Assembly: GCA_011390955.1 (NCBI GenBank)
Contig: JAABRM010000069.1
Span: 1 to 37,851 of the forward strand
Length of the DNA stretch: 37,851 nucleotides
Origin: Oscillatoriales cyanobacterium
Lineage (GTDB): Bacteria > Cyanobacteriota > Cyanobacteriia > Cyanobacteriales > Laspinemataceae
Reading direction: 5' to 3'
Positions 16,636 through 26,384 of this stretch are shown here, one piece after another. Position 1 is the first letter of the stretch, and every line of letters begins with the position of its first letter. The notes below the pieces were generated by a model. That model worked only from the letters and a program-made list of their open reading frames with translations, did not search any database and was not told where the DNA came from. The translations under genes were made by a program, and so were the position numbers.

Positions 16636-17107
16636 TTATGGCAAAAAGTCATCATTTAATATTTCCTCAACGGCATAAGGACATTCTGGGGGAAATAAAT
16701 TCAAAGCTAAACCAGTTTCTTGGTGGGCTTGTTTACGCGCACTCTGATAACATTTTTCTAATCCGTCAGCGATCGCGGACTTAAGACTGGGCGAATCATC
16801 TAATGAATCAAGAATACGTCGTCGATATTCGGCAATACTTGCAGCCCAACTCCCGGTACGATGTTCCGGTTGAAATTGCCATTTAAGTAAATGCAGTAAA
16901 ACTATCACGATATTACTTCTAATCGCCTGACGTTCTCGCTTGCCCATATCCTCAATTTCTTCTAGTAAATTTTCCCAATCTACCTTTTCATAATTGCGAT
17001 TACCTCCGGTAGGCTCCGCCAACGCGCAATAGTTGTAAAGTGGCTTCTATCCATTGCACATAATCTTGGTCGTAAAGAGTTTTTTGCTTAATTTGAGATA
17101 ATGTCAT
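16636..17107 (-). pseudogene. DUF29 gene split by a 22-bp insertion, copy 1
   Basis: The ancestral start is the ATG at 17105-17107 (MTLSQIKQKTLYDQDYVQWI). After residue 32 a 22-bp insertion (17001-17022) shifts the frame and creates a TAA. The downstream part is open from a TTG inside the insertion at 17022 (MAEPTGG then NRNYEKVDWENLL) to 16636, 128 residues. DUF29 proteins are small helical proteins common in cyanobacteria, function unknown. The conserved core EIEDMGKRERQAIRSN and HLLKWQFQPEHRTGSW is intact, so the second part could still be made from the TTG. An automatic annotation may call only the 128-residue ORF. Confidence 0.75.
17001..17022. repeat. 22-bp small dispersed insertion inside a HIP1 site
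   Basis: The sequence TACCTCCGGTAGGCTCCGCC plus AA sits between GCGAT and CGCGC. Removing it restores GCGATCGCGC, the sequence present at the same codons of the intact DUF29 gene at 17750-18226. Confidence 0.85.
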
Positions 17108-17180
17108 AGTTCTACCTGTGAAACATAATTTTATGACTACAGTAGATTAAGTGTGGTAGGGACACGGCAATGCCGTGTCC

Positions 17181-17679
17181 CTACTCTGGCCAAAACTGGC
17201 GATATTGCATCCGCAACGCTTCGCGATCGAGTACATCAGTAATTTGATAGGGACAGTCTATGGGAAAGGTTTCCTGGGGTAATCCAGTTTCTAAATAAGC
17301 TTGTTCTCTAGCATCCTCATAACATTCAGAAAAAATGCTGTCAATATAGGCGATTAAACTGGGAGAATCTTTTAATAACTTGGCGATTCTTCTGCGATGT
17401 TCAGCAATAATTACCGACCAGCTACCAGTTCTATGTTCCGGTTGAAATTGCCATTTTAACAGGTGCAATAAAACAATCACTAGATTACTTTCTAAGCTAC
17501 GGCGATCGCGCTTACCCATATCCTCAATTTCTGCTAACAAATTTTCCCAATCTACCTTTTCATAATTGCGATTACCTCCGGTAGGCTCCGCCAACGCGCA
17601 ATTGTTGTAAAGTTGCTTCTATCCATTGCACATAATCTTGTTCGTAAAGTTTTTTTTGCTTAATTTGAGATAATGTCAT
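17181..17679 (-). pseudogene. DUF29 gene split by the same 22-bp insertion, copy 2
   Basis: Starts at the ATG at 17677-17679 (MTLSQIKQKKLYEQDYVQWI) and is frameshifted by an insertion at 17573-17594 identical in sequence and position to copy 1. The downstream ORF (17181-17594, TTG start, 137 residues) contains EIEDMGKRDRRSLESN and HLLKWQFQPEHRTGSW. Its C-terminal half differs strongly from copy 1, which makes the shared insertion notable. A 50-bp palindromic GGGACACGGCAATGCCGTGTCCC-like element (about 17159-17181) abuts its 3' end. Confidence 0.75.
17573..17594. repeat. 22-bp small dispersed insertion inside a HIP1 site, second copy
   Basis: Identical to 17001-17022 and again placed between GCGAT and CGCGC in a DUF29 gene. 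Confidence 0.85.
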
Positions 17680-17749
17680 AGTTCTACAGAGTAAATATAA
17701 ATGAAGCGATTTTTTTTATTTGCCAGATGATATTTTTCTGGCAGATTTA

Positions 17750-18226
17750 TCATTGATTTCCCGGCCAAAATTTATCATCTAATATTTCCTCAACTAAATA
17801 TGGACATTCTTCGGGAAAAATCGGCAACATCAAACCCGTCTCATCACTAGCTTGCTGTCTTGCCCGTGGATAAGCCCATTCTAATGCTGTCTGTAGATAA
17901 TTTTTTAAACTCGGTGAGTCTACCAAATTATTTAAAATTCGCGTCCGATGTTCGGTAATACTTCCTGCCCAACTGCCGGTACGATGTTCTGGTTGAAATT
18001 GCCATTTAAGTAAATGCAGTAAAACGATGACCAAATTACTTCTAATCGCCTGACGTTCTCGTTTACCCATATCTTCAATTTCTTCTAATAAATTTTCCCA
18101 ATCCACCTTTTCATAATTGCGATCGCGCAACTGTTGTAAAGTCACCGCCACCCATTGCAAATAATCTTGTTCGTAAAGATTATTTGTGTCCTGAATTTTT
18201 GCATAATCAGCTAAAGTCTGTCTCAT
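17750..18226 (-). CDS. DUF29 family protein, intact copy
   Basis: 158 residues. The full family layout is present: an N-terminal LYEQDYLQWVAVTLQQLRDRNYEKVDW segment (about residues 18-44), then the core EEIEDMGKRERQAIRSN and HLLKWQFQPEHRTGSWAGS, and a C-terminal FPEECPYLVEEILDD. The codons for LRDRN contain GCGCGATCGC, the uninterrupted HIP1 site that is split in the two neighbouring copies. Function is unknown. The three copies lie head to tail on the minus strand, upstream of the second Uma2 gene. Confidence 0.88.
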   Translation of the reverse strand: MRQTLADYAKIQDTNNLYEQDYLQWVAVTLQQLRDRNYEKVDWENLLEEIEDMGKRERQAIRSNLVIVLLHLLKWQFQPEHRTGSWAGSITEHRTRILNNLVDSPSLKNYLQTALEWAYPRARQQASDETGLMLPIFPEECPYLVEEILDDKFWPGNQ

Positions 18227-18324
18227 TTTGATTTCTCCACATTTTTTAATTTTTGCTCAAATTAAACGTTAAATTAAACGTTATTTTTTTATAATTTATT
18301 ATTCAAGTTTTTGGTGATTAATTT

Positions 18325-18498
18325 GGTGCGTTACGGCGGGAATGAATATTTTACTAGAATAGCAAAAATTTTCGCCCGCCTAACACACCCTACCGGCTAC
18401 TATACACACCCTACAGACTGATTAATTCGGTGCGTCTAGGCGGGAATGAATATTTTACTAGAATAGCAAAAATTTTCGCCCGCCTAACACACCCTACC
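18325..18498. repeat. Two copies of a 70-bp MITE-like palindromic element
   Basis: 18325-18394 and 18429-18498, starting GGTGCGT and ending CCCGCCTAACACACCCTACC, nearly identical (GGTGCGTTACGG versus GGTGCGTCTAGG at the left end). Same end sequence family as 1491-1848. They lie just past the 3' end of acnB. No gene is seen in 18227-18512. Confidence 0.9.
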
Positions 18499-18512
18499 AA
18501 CCAAATATCGGC

Positions 18513-21194
18513 TTATTTAGCGCCGACTGGGATGCCTAGAATATCTTCAATTTTGGGCATTTGTTCCAGAGGAATTACGCGACCTTCATCTTCAAAACCA
18601 GCAATTTGGTCAAAGTTGAGATAGCGATATAAATCTCCGGCAAAGGGGTCAATTTTCTTGCCCACAATGTCCATATATTCCTCAACAGTGGGAATGCGTC
18701 CCAACAGGGCACAAACTGCCGCTAATTCGGCAGAACCAAGATAAACTTGCGCGCCTTTACCCATGCGATTATTGAAGTTACGAGTAGAGGTAGAAAACAC
18801 CGTTACTCCATCTTCAACTCGCGCTTGGTTGCCCATACAAAGAGAACATCCGGGCATTTCGGTGCGGGCTCCGGCAGCGGCAAAAATGCCATACATTCCC
18901 TCTTCCCGCAGTTGTTGTTCATCCATGCGAGTGGGGGGACAAATCCACAGGCGAACTTTCACCGGCCCTGCCCCTTCTAATACTTTGGCGGCAGCGCGAT
19001 AATGGCCGATATTGGTCATACAAGAACCGATGAAAACTTCATGGATTGTATCCCCAGCACATTCGGACATTAATTTAACGTTATCCGGGTCATTGGGGGC
19101 GGCCACAATGGGTTCTTTAATCTCGCTGAGATTGACTTCTAAAATTTCGGCATATTCCGCATCAGGGTCTGCCGACATTAATTCTGGATTGGCTAACCAT
19201 TGTTCCATTTTAGCGACCCGGCGCATGATGGTTCGCCCATCTTGATAACCTCGTGCGACCATATTTTTTAATAGGGCAACGTTCGATCGCAGATACTCAG
19301 AAACCGTCTCAGTACCTAACTTAATGGTAGAACCAGCGCAAGACCGTTCTGCCGTGGCATCGGTTAATTCAAAAGCTTGTTCAACTTTCAAATCTGGCAA
19401 TCCTTCCATTTCCATAATGCGCCCGGAGAAAACATTTTTCTTATTCTGTTTCTCCACGGTTAATAAACCTTTTTGGATGGCTACTAATGGAATGGCATTG
19501 ACAATATCCCGCAGGGTGACGCCCGGTTGCAGTTCACCCGTAAACCGGACTAAGACCGATTCTGGCATATCCAAGGGCATCAATCCCAAGGCAGAGGCAA
19601 ATGCCACCAACCCAGAACCTGCCGGGAAAGAAATTCCCAAGGGGAAACGGGTGTGAGAGTCGCCTCCGGTGCCCACGGTGTCGGGCAATAACATCCGGTT
19701 TAACCAGGAGTGAATGATGCCATCCCCCGGACGCAAGGCTACCCCACCACGAGTGGAGAAGAAATCGGGCAATTCTTTATGGGTTTTGATATCCACCGGC
19801 TTGGGATAGGCAGCGGTGTGGCAGAAACTCTGCATGGTCAAGTCGGCGGAGAAACCGAGACAGGCGAGTTCTTTGAGTTCGTCGCGAGTCATGGGGCCGG
19901 TGGTGTCTTGGGAACCCACGGTGGTCATTATGGGTTCGCAGGAAGTGCCGGGACGAACGCCTGGGAGTCCGCAAGCTTTACCCACCATTTTTTGCGCGAG
20001 GGTGAAGCCTTTGCCGGTGTCCGCAGGCAGGGCGGGACGGATGAATAGGTCGCTGGGCTCTAAGCCCAAAGCGGCGCGGGTTTTGTCGGTGAGGCTACGA
20101 CCAATTAATAAAGGAATCCGACCGCCAGCGCGAACTTCGTCGGTGATGGTGTCTGGTTTGAGTTTGAAGGTGGAAATGATTTCGCCATTTTCGTTGGTGA
20201 TTTCCCCTTTATAAGGATAAATGGTGATGACCATGCCGGTTTCCAGGTTGGTGACATCACATTCAATGGGCAGGGCGCCGGAGTCTTCGGCGGTGTTGAA
20301 GAAAATCGGCGCGATCGCACTTCCCAGAATATAGCCCCCGCCCCGCTTATTGGGGACAAAGGGGATATCATCGCCAATATGCCACAACACGGAGTTAATG
20401 GCGGATTTGCGGGAAGAACCCGTCCCCACCACGTCTCCCACGTAGGCGACGGGATGGCCTTTTTTCTTTAATTCCGCGATCGTGGCTAAACCGTCGGGCA
20501 TCCGGGATTCCAACATGGCCAAAGCGTGCAAGGGAATATCCGGTCGGGTGGTGGCATGAGGGGCTGGGGATAGGTCGTCGGTGTTGGTTTCCCCTGGGAC
20601 TTTAAACACGGTGACGGTAATGCTTTCCGCTAAGGGCGATCGGCTGGTGAACCATTCCGCCCCTGCCCAAGCATCTACCACTTGTTTGGCATAGGGGTTG
20701 GTTTGCGACAGTTCTAATACGTCGTTGAAAGCGTCGTAAACTAGGACTATTTTGCTGAGGGCTTTGGCGGCAGCAGCGGCCAGAACCCCCCCTTGCCCCC
20801 CCTTAATAAGGGGGGGTTCAGAGGGGGAGTGCCCCCCCTTAATAAGGGGGGGTCCGCCATCGGGATCCGATACTTGCAATAAGTCAATCAGGGATTGGAT
20901 ATTGTAGCCACCAATCATCGTCCCCAGGAGTTCGATCGCTTCTAGGGGCGAAACCAGGGGGCTGGAAATTTCCCCTTTGGCAACGGTGGTGAGGAAGGAA
21001 GCTTTGACATAAGCAGCTTGGTCTACTCCAGGGGGGACGCGATCGCGCAATAAATGCAATAACGTCTCTTCTTCCCCAGACGGCGGATTTTTCAGCAGTT
21101 CGCACAAATCGGCGGTTTGTTCGGCATTCAAAGGCAACGGCGGAATGCCTAAAGCGGCTCGTTCTGCAACCTGCTGACGATATAATTCCAACAT
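18513..21194 (-). CDS. acnB: Aconitate hydratase B (bifunctional 2-methylisocitrate dehydratase)
   Basis: About 893 residues from the ATG at 21192-21194, chosen because GGAGAG lies 7 bp upstream and the protein then starts [17 protein letters not shown] like other AcnB proteins; the frame is open to 21302. It isomerises citrate to isocitrate in the TCA cycle using a 4Fe-4S cluster. Cluster cysteines are visible in [10 protein letters not shown] and [10 protein letters not shown]. Other landmarks: [65 protein letters not shown]. Family proteins are around 865 residues; the excess is an in-frame insertion at residues about 113-137 with two PPLIKGG peptides coming from repeat DNA. Confidence 0.97.
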   Translation of the reverse strand: MLELYRQQVAERAALGIPPLPLNAEQTADLCELLKNPPSGEEETLLHLLRDRVPPGVDQAAYVKASFLTTVAKGEISSPLVSPLEAIELLGTMIGGYNIQSLIDLLQVSDPDGGPPLIKGGHSPSEPPLIKGGQGGVLAAAAAKALSKIVLVYDAFNDVLELSQTNPYAKQVVDAWAGAEWFTSRSPLAESITVTVFKVPGETNTDDLSPAPHATTRPDIPLHALAMLESRMPDGLATIAELKKKGHPVAYVGDVVGTGSSRKSAINSVLWHIGDDIPFVPNKRGGGYILGSAIAPIFFNTAEDSGALPIECDVTNLETGMVITIYPYKGEITNENGEIISTFKLKPDTITDEVRAGGRIPLLIGRSLTDKTRAALGLEPSDLFIRPALPADTGKGFTLAQKMVGKACGLPGVRPGTSCEPIMTTVGSQDTTGPMTRDELKELACLGFSADLTMQSFCHTAAYPKPVDIKTHKELPDFFSTRGGVALRPGDGIIHSWLNRMLLPDTVGTGGDSHTRFPLGISFPAGSGLVAFASALGLMPLDMPESVLVRFTGELQPGVTLRDIVNAIPLVAIQKGLLTVEKQNKKNVFSGRIMEMEGLPDLKVEQAFELTDATAERSCAGSTIKLGTETVSEYLRSNVALLKNMVARGYQDGRTIMRRVAKMEQWLANPELMSADPDAEYAEILEVNLSEIKEPIVAAPNDPDNVKLMSECAGDTIHEVFIGSCMTNIGHYRAAAKVLEGAGPVKVRLWICPPTRMDEQQLREEGMYGIFAAAGARTEMPGCSLCMGNQARVEDGVTVFSTSTRNFNNRMGKGAQVYLGSAELAAVCALLGRIPTVEEYMDIVGKKIDPFAGDLYRYLNFDQIAGFEDEGRVIPLEQMPKIEDILGIPVGAK
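20785..20857. repeat. CCCCCCTTAATAAGGGGGG repeats inserted in frame in acnB
   Basis: Two palindromes of the CCCCCCTTAATAAGGGGGG type, at about 20798-20816 and 20832-20852, encode GGPPLIKGG and [11 protein letters not shown] on the acnB strand. Such palindromes are common dispersed repeats in filamentous cyanobacteria. Confidence 0.85.
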
Positions 21195-21690
21195 AAAATA
21201 ACTCTCCATTTCGGCCAACGGTGATTCAAGACTAATTCGATCGGTAGATCGGCAGCTTTTACATCGGGCCGCGAAAATCAGCGATCGATGATTCCCCGGC
21301 AAGCATAAAGCTGGGCAAGCTAACTACTGAACTTTGCCTTTACTCATATCTTCCATTATTCAACCTTTACCGCTACAGTTTCTCTGATTTAAGTTATCAG
21401 ATTTCAACATTTAGACCGGAGTTCACGGTTCACGATTCACTGTTGGGTGAAGTTGTGGGCGGTTCCCTTAACAAATAACAAATAACAAATAACAAATAAC
21501 TTAACAAATTTTGCTAAAACTTAACAAAAAATTGCTAATTTTTATGTTTTATTAAGAGATAATATGAAAAATTTTTTTTACTTTACACACAAGTCCGGCA
21601 TTGCCAATATTGTTTGTGTGTTGAGCGTTGTGTTCGGATATCGGGGCATCACAGGTTGTCAGTAACCAAGATGTTATTAGGTGTTTGTTA
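21195..21690. other. Intergenic region between divergent acnB and the GGDEF-EAL gene
   Basis: Contains AGTTCACGGTTCACGATTCA direct repeats (21419-21440), an AAATAAC heptamer repeated four times (21471-21500) and an AT-rich stretch at 21510-21600 that could hold both promoters. No gene is seen. Confidence 0.6.
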
Positions 21691-24600
21691 ATGTTTTCTA
21701 AAAACCAAAATCATTTAGGATGGATGTCCAAAGATTTTCAGGCTAGAGTGAAACGGGAATTACGCCCAGGGAATTATCTCCCTAAAAGACAGGGCAAGAC
21801 CCCCAAAACTACTATTGGCCAAGAATCTATACAATATAGACAAGAAGAATTACAGGAAGAAGTTTGTGTGCCAGACAGCCAGATAGGTGAATCGATAAAC
21901 CCATCATTAGAGTTATCATTATCGCTGCCAGGGTCATTGGCGGAGATCGCCGGTGCAATGCCGGTTCCGTTGTTAATTAGTCGAGTGGTGGATGGGGTGA
22001 TTTTATTCGCCAATTCCCATTACTGTGAAACCTTGACTTTTCTCCCAAGGGAAATTTTGGGAATTCATATCTCTGATATTTACCCTAATGCAGAAATTTA
22101 TCAACAATGGCAAGCAGTTCTGAAAAAAAACGGTGGAGTTACTGACTATGAAATAGAGGTGCAGAAAGGCGATCGCACTGCGGTGTGGATGGCAGTATCT
22201 GCAAAAATGCTCACTTTTGAGGGCGATCGCTTCCTGCTAACGACTTTCACTCCCATTAATCGTCCCATTAATCGGCCTATTAATCGCCCCACTAAAAATA
22301 ATCCCGAATCTGATGAAAATCTGCAAAAATTAATCGCCGAAACCGCATCAGTAATTGGCGTTGATTTTTTCGCGGAATGTGCCCGTTATTTGTCTACCGC
22401 ATTGGGCGTGCGGGACGTAATAATTGCCGAGTTAATTGGCAAAAAACAAGATCAGTTACAGGTACTCGCTTTTAGCCAACATGGACTAATACAATCAAAC
22501 TTTACATATTTGATTTCAGAAACACCTTGTGAAATGACCATCAAAAGCGGAGAGTTTACTTGTCCCGAAGGAGTGACAGCAAAATTTCCGCAAATGCAGA
22601 TGATTAAACAATTAGTTGGGGCAGCAAGTTATTTCGGCATTGAATTAGTCGATAGCGGGAAAAAAACTATCGGGGTGCTTTGTATTTTGGATGATAAACC
22701 CCTCGTTTTAAATCAGCGATCGCGATCCTTGGTGAACATTTTTGCTGCCAGAACCGCTGCTGAATTAGAACGACACCAAATAGCCAAAGTCCGCCTAGAA
22801 AATGAGACGCGCTTACATTTGGCCTTGAAAGCAGCCCATAAGGGAGTTTGGGATTGGGATTTGACCACGGGCATAATTAGTTGGTCGAAAGAAGTCGCCT
22901 GGATTTTGGGATTTCCTTTACATTTGGGTCAAGGGTCGGCGGAAACTTTTCTGCACACCATCCACCCAGAAGATCGCTATCAGGTAGAAGCGGCGATCGC
23001 CAGTGCGATTTCCGAAGGGACAGAATACCATGTAGAATATCGCATTATTCATGCCTTAACCGGCCAAATCCATTGGATTGCTTGCGATGCCAACATTGTT
23101 TGTGAATTGAGCGATCGCGATGTTCGCATCATGGGGACGATTTCTGATATTTCCCAACGCAAAGAAACTGAATCAGCCTTAATTAAATCAGAAGCGAATT
23201 TAAGAGCAATTTTCAACTCTTCAACCCAAGGAATTTTACTGATAGATCGATACCATAAGATTCAAGCTTTTAACCCTAAAGCTAATCAGATTATTCAACT
23301 AATTTGGCCAAGAAAAATTGAGCAAGGAGAGTCAATTGATAGTTATTTAATCACCGACAAAAACCGGAAAGAATTTCAGAAAGATTTTCAAGATATTTTA
23401 AGAGGAAAAACCCTAGTCAGAGAGAAAAATATTGAAGGAATCAACCATAAAGATTACTGGTTTAAACTAAACTATCATCCCGTGTTTGACGCCAGCGGTA
23501 AGGTGATGGCAGTTTGTTTGATTATTTTGGATATTACCGAAGAGAAAAAAGCGGTTGATGCCTTAATTAATAGTGAAGAACGGTTTAGATCCCTGGTACA
23601 AAATTCTTCAGATATTATCACCATTTTGGAACAGAATGGGATGATTCGTTATGAAAGTCCGTCAATTACCCGCATTTTAGGTTACGATCCCGACGAGCTA
23701 TTGGGGCATAATGCCTTTGATTATATTCACCCTGAAGATCGCGATCGCACTCAGGCCATCTTTGTCAAAGCGATGGAGAGTCCAGGTTCAGAGGTAGAAA
23801 TACAATTGCGATTTCGTCATGCCAATGGTCATTGGGTTTATTTAGAATCAATCGGCAGAAATTGGCAAGACGATCCGAAAATTAATGGGTTTGTGGTGAA
23901 TTCGCGGGATATTAGCGATCGCCGAGAACAAGAAGAACGGTTACAACTCTTGGAACGGGCGATCGCTGCCAGTAAAAATGGGGTCACGATCACCGATGTC
24001 CGAGACAATAATCGACTGGTTTATGTGAATCCGGGCTTTGAACAAATGACTGGGTACTTAGCGGCTGACGTGCTCGGAAGTAACTGCCGATTTTTGCAAG
24101 GACCAGAGAGAAATCAACCAGAATTAGACCGATTACGCGCCGCCATTAAAGCCGGAAAAGACTGCACCGTTGTCTTGCGAAACTATCGGAAAGATGGCAG
24201 CTTATTTTGGAATGAACTACAACTTTCCCCGGTATATAACGGGCAAAATCAACTGACCCACTTTATCGGGCTCCAAACCGATATCAGCGATCGCAAAAAA
24301 GTTGAAGAACAACTAACTCATCAAGCATTTCACGACCCCCTAACGGGTTTAGCCAATCGTTCCCTGCTAATTGAGCGATTGCAAAAAGCCGACTTAAAAG
24401 CCCAGCAAAACCCAGGTTATTTATTCGCCCTATTATTCCTGGATTTGGATCGGTTCAAAGTGGTCAACGACAGCCTCGGTCATGCGGTCGGCGATCTACT
24501 TTTAATTGTCATTTCCTTACGGTTACAAAGTTGTTTAAAACCTAGCGATACTCTGGCTCGAATCGGTGGCGATCATTTCGTGGTTCTCTTAGAAGATATC

Positions 24601-25677
24601 CAGGATACCTCTGATGCGATTCAAGTTGCCGAACAAATTCACGAACAACTCCAAGAACCGTTTACCCTGAAAGGTCACGAATTCTTTATTTCCGGCAGCA
24701 TCGGCATTGCCCTCAGTTCAATGGGTTACGAACGTCCGGCGGATCTCTTGCGAGACGCGGATATTGCCATGTATCGGGCGAAACAAAACGGCAAAGCCAA
24801 ACACGCGGTGTTTGATAAAGCCATGCACGACCGGGTACTTGCCCGGTTGAACCTGGAAAATGAATTGCGTCATACCATTGAAGCGGTACAAAGCGGCGCC
24901 AGTGATGCTCTGTGGTTAGCTTATCAGCCGATTGTTTGTCTTCGCACGGGCAAACTGAAAGGCTTTGAAGCCCTGGTGCGTTGGCACCATCCAGAACAGG
25001 GTTTCATTTCCCCCGCAGAATTTATTCCGATCGCCGAAGAAAGTGGCTTAATTATCCCTTTGGGGATGTGGATCTTACGGCAAGCTTGTCGTCAATTGCA
25101 GGAATGGCAATCTTTTCTAGGGAATGGCCACGCCACGGCATCGGATCAACTGACGATGAGTATTAATTTGTCTGGAAAACAATTTTTACAACTAGATTTG
25201 ATTCAATTAGTAGATGAAATTCTCGCTGAAACAGATTTAGTCCCATACACCGTGAAGCTGGAAATCACAGAAACGGCGATCGTGGAAAATATGGAATATG
25301 CCCTAGAAACTCTCTCACAACTGAGAAAAAGACAAATTTTGTTGTCCCTGGATGACTTCGGGACCGGTTATTCTTCTCTAAGCTACTTACACCAGTTTCC
25401 CTTGGATACTTTAAAAATTGACCGTTCTTTTGTCAATTGTATTCATCAGGAAAGTAAACACCAAAAAATTATCCAAGCCATTGTCACCTTAGCCCATGCT
25501 TTGGGGATGGATGTGACGGCGGAAGGATTAGAAACCACCGAGCAACTTCAACAGTTGAAAATGCTCGACTGCGAATTAGGTCAAGGATACTTTTTCTCTA
25601 AACCCCTCGATCGCCTTGCCGCTTCCCGTTTACTTTTGAAGCCTTCTCAATGGTCAATCCAGAATTCTAATGGATAA
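21691..25677 (+). CDS. Multi-PAS/GAF/LOV protein with degenerate GGDEF and intact EAL domains
   Basis: About 1328 residues from the ATG at 21691 (AGGTG 8 bp upstream); a GTG at 21628 is the alternative. Order: PAS, GAF-like (about 215-365), a PAS with HPEDRYQVEAAI, two further PAS, then a PAS with GSNCRFLQG around Cys799, the flavin-binding signature of LOV blue-light sensors. The GGDEF domain follows (FHDPLTGLANRSLL, LFLDLDRFKVVNDSLGH), but its signature reads GGDHF (about 959-963), so cyclase activity is doubtful. The EAL domain is complete: EALVRW at 1093, LEITETAIVEN, DDFGTGYSS at 1221, TLKIDRSFV. It most likely hydrolyses c-di-GMP under light or ligand control, with the GGDEF domain as a regulatory unit. 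No membrane segment is seen. Confidence 0.93.
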   Translation: MFSKNQNHLGWMSKDFQARVKRELRPGNYLPKRQGKTPKTTIGQESIQYRQEELQEEVCVPDSQIGESINPSLELSLSLPGSLAEIAGAMPVPLLISRVVDGVILFANSHYCETLTFLPREILGIHISDIYPNAEIYQQWQAVLKKNGGVTDYEIEVQKGDRTAVWMAVSAKMLTFEGDRFLLTTFTPINRPINRPINRPTKNNPESDENLQKLIAETASVIGVDFFAECARYLSTALGVRDVIIAELIGKKQDQLQVLAFSQHGLIQSNFTYLISETPCEMTIKSGEFTCPEGVTAKFPQMQMIKQLVGAASYFGIELVDSGKKTIGVLCILDDKPLVLNQRSRSLVNIFAARTAAELERHQIAKVRLENETRLHLALKAAHKGVWDWDLTTGIISWSKEVAWILGFPLHLGQGSAETFLHTIHPEDRYQVEAAIASAISEGTEYHVEYRIIHALTGQIHWIACDANIVCELSDRDVRIMGTISDISQRKETESALIKSEANLRAIFNSSTQGILLIDRYHKIQAFNPKANQIIQLIWPRKIEQGESIDSYLITDKNRKEFQKDFQDILRGKTLVREKNIEGINHKDYWFKLNYHPVFDASGKVMAVCLIILDITEEKKAVDALINSEERFRSLVQNSSDIITILEQNGMIRYESPSITRILGYDPDELLGHNAFDYIHPEDRDRTQAIFVKAMESPGSEVEIQLRFRHANGHWVYLESIGRNWQDDPKINGFVVNSRDISDRREQEERLQLLERAIAASKNGVTITDVRDNNRLVYVNPGFEQMTGYLAADVLGSNCRFLQGPERNQPELDRLRAAIKAGKDCTVVLRNYRKDGSLFWNELQLSPVYNGQNQLTHFIGLQTDISDRKKVEEQLTHQAFHDPLTGLANRSLLIERLQKADLKAQQNPGYLFALLFLDLDRFKVVNDSLGHAVGDLLLIVISLRLQSCLKPSDTLARIGGDHFVVLLEDIQDTSDAIQVAEQIHEQLQEPFTLKGHEFFISGSIGIALSSMGYERPADLLRDADIAMYRAKQNGKAKHAVFDKAMHDRVLARLNLENELRHTIEAVQSGASDALWLAYQPIVCLRTGKLKGFEALVRWHHPEQGFISPAEFIPIAEESGLIIPLGMWILRQACRQLQEWQSFLGNGHATASDQLTMSINLSGKQFLQLDLIQLVDEILAETDLVPYTVKLEITETAIVENMEYALETLSQLRKRQILLSLDDFGTGYSSLSYLHQFPLDTLKIDRSFVNCIHQESKHQKIIQAIVTLAHALGMDVTAEGLETTEQLQQLKMLDCELGQGYFFSKPLDRLAASRLLLKPSQWSIQNSNG

Positions 25678-25741
25678 TTGATAATTGATAATTGACAATT
25701 GATAATTGATAGTTTTTTGTCATTCCCGCGAAGGCGGGAAT
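25674..25741. repeat. ATAATTG heptamers and an ATTCCCGCGAAGGCGGGAAT palindrome
   Basis: ATAATTG repeats four to five times from the stop codon region, then the 20-bp palindrome at 25722-25741. The same palindrome occurs at 35100-35119 and 35149-35168. It could act as a hairpin terminator but lacks a downstream T-run. Confidence 0.85.
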
Positions 25742-25854
25742 CCAGAAAACCTCTGTACTTCATTCGGACAATAACCGCTATAATTGACGATTTTCTTATT
25801 CCCTCTATCCTCTTTCCTCTTTCCTCTTTCCTATTCATTTTCAGGAGTTTCCCC

Positions 25855-26217
25855 ATGCGATCGCCCATTAGCCGTCGAATCATTCAGCCCAAATTCAGCA
25901 CCATGCCTCGGCAAAAAAATCAGGCAACGGTTTACCTAGAAATCTATCAACTGGCTGTGGAAAAAAACCGTCTCCAAGCGGAATTACAAGCCATAGAAAA
26001 GCGAAAAGTTAATATTTCTCAGCGACTAGAAGCGATCGCCGAACAAATTGATTTTCTAGAAAAATCCGCCCATGAAATTAAGAGTAATTCCCCGGAAAGC
26101 GAAAGCCCTCAAGCCGAAACAACTCAAGACCCGGTTCAGTCCCCGGCTGAAAAAAAATCAGAACCAAAAGATCCTCAACCGGGCTATCATTTGGAAACGA
26201 TGACTTTGGATTATTAA
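25855..26217 (+). CDS. gvpV: Gas vesicle protein GvpV
   Basis: 120 residues from the ATG at 25855, preceded by AGGAG; the frame is open upstream through TTCCTCT heptamer repeats that are unlikely to be coding. The sequence has RIIQPKFSTMPRQKNQATVYLEIYQL followed by a coiled-coil-like EKNRLQAELQAIEKRKVNISQRLEAI (about 30-75) and an acidic, proline-rich tail. It matches my memory of cyanobacterial GvpV, a minor gas-vesicle assembly protein. Context agrees: gvpG and gvpF lie convergently just downstream. No gvpA, gvpC, gvpN, gvpJ, gvpK or gvpW is in the window. Confidence 0.72.
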   Translation: MRSPISRRIIQPKFSTMPRQKNQATVYLEIYQLAVEKNRLQAELQAIEKRKVNISQRLEAIAEQIDFLEKSAHEIKSNSPESESPQAETTQDPVQSPAEKKSEPKDPQPGYHLETMTLDY

Positions 26218-26384
26218 GTTATTTGTTGTTTGTTGTTGGTTGGTTGTTGGTTGTTGTTTGTTGTTGGTTGGTTGTTGGTTGTTGTTGGTTGTTAGTTGTT
26301 AGTTGTTCGTCAACCATCAACCAACAACAATCAACAATCAACAATCAACAAAAAATTATCAATTATCAATTATCAATTATCAAT
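26218..26384. repeat. TTGTTGG, TCAACAA and TTATCAA heptamer tracts
   Basis: TTGTTGGTTGG-type units on the left face CCATCAACCAACAACAATCA units on the right, so the tract could fold on itself, then TATCAAT heptamers run into the gvpG stop codon. It lies between the convergent gvpV and gvpG genes. Confidence 0.92.

Noticed and set aside
25699-25854. N-terminal extension of the gvpV frame
   Set aside because: It covers a dispersed palindrome and TTCCTCT heptamers; AGGAG and ATG at 25855 give a normal start.
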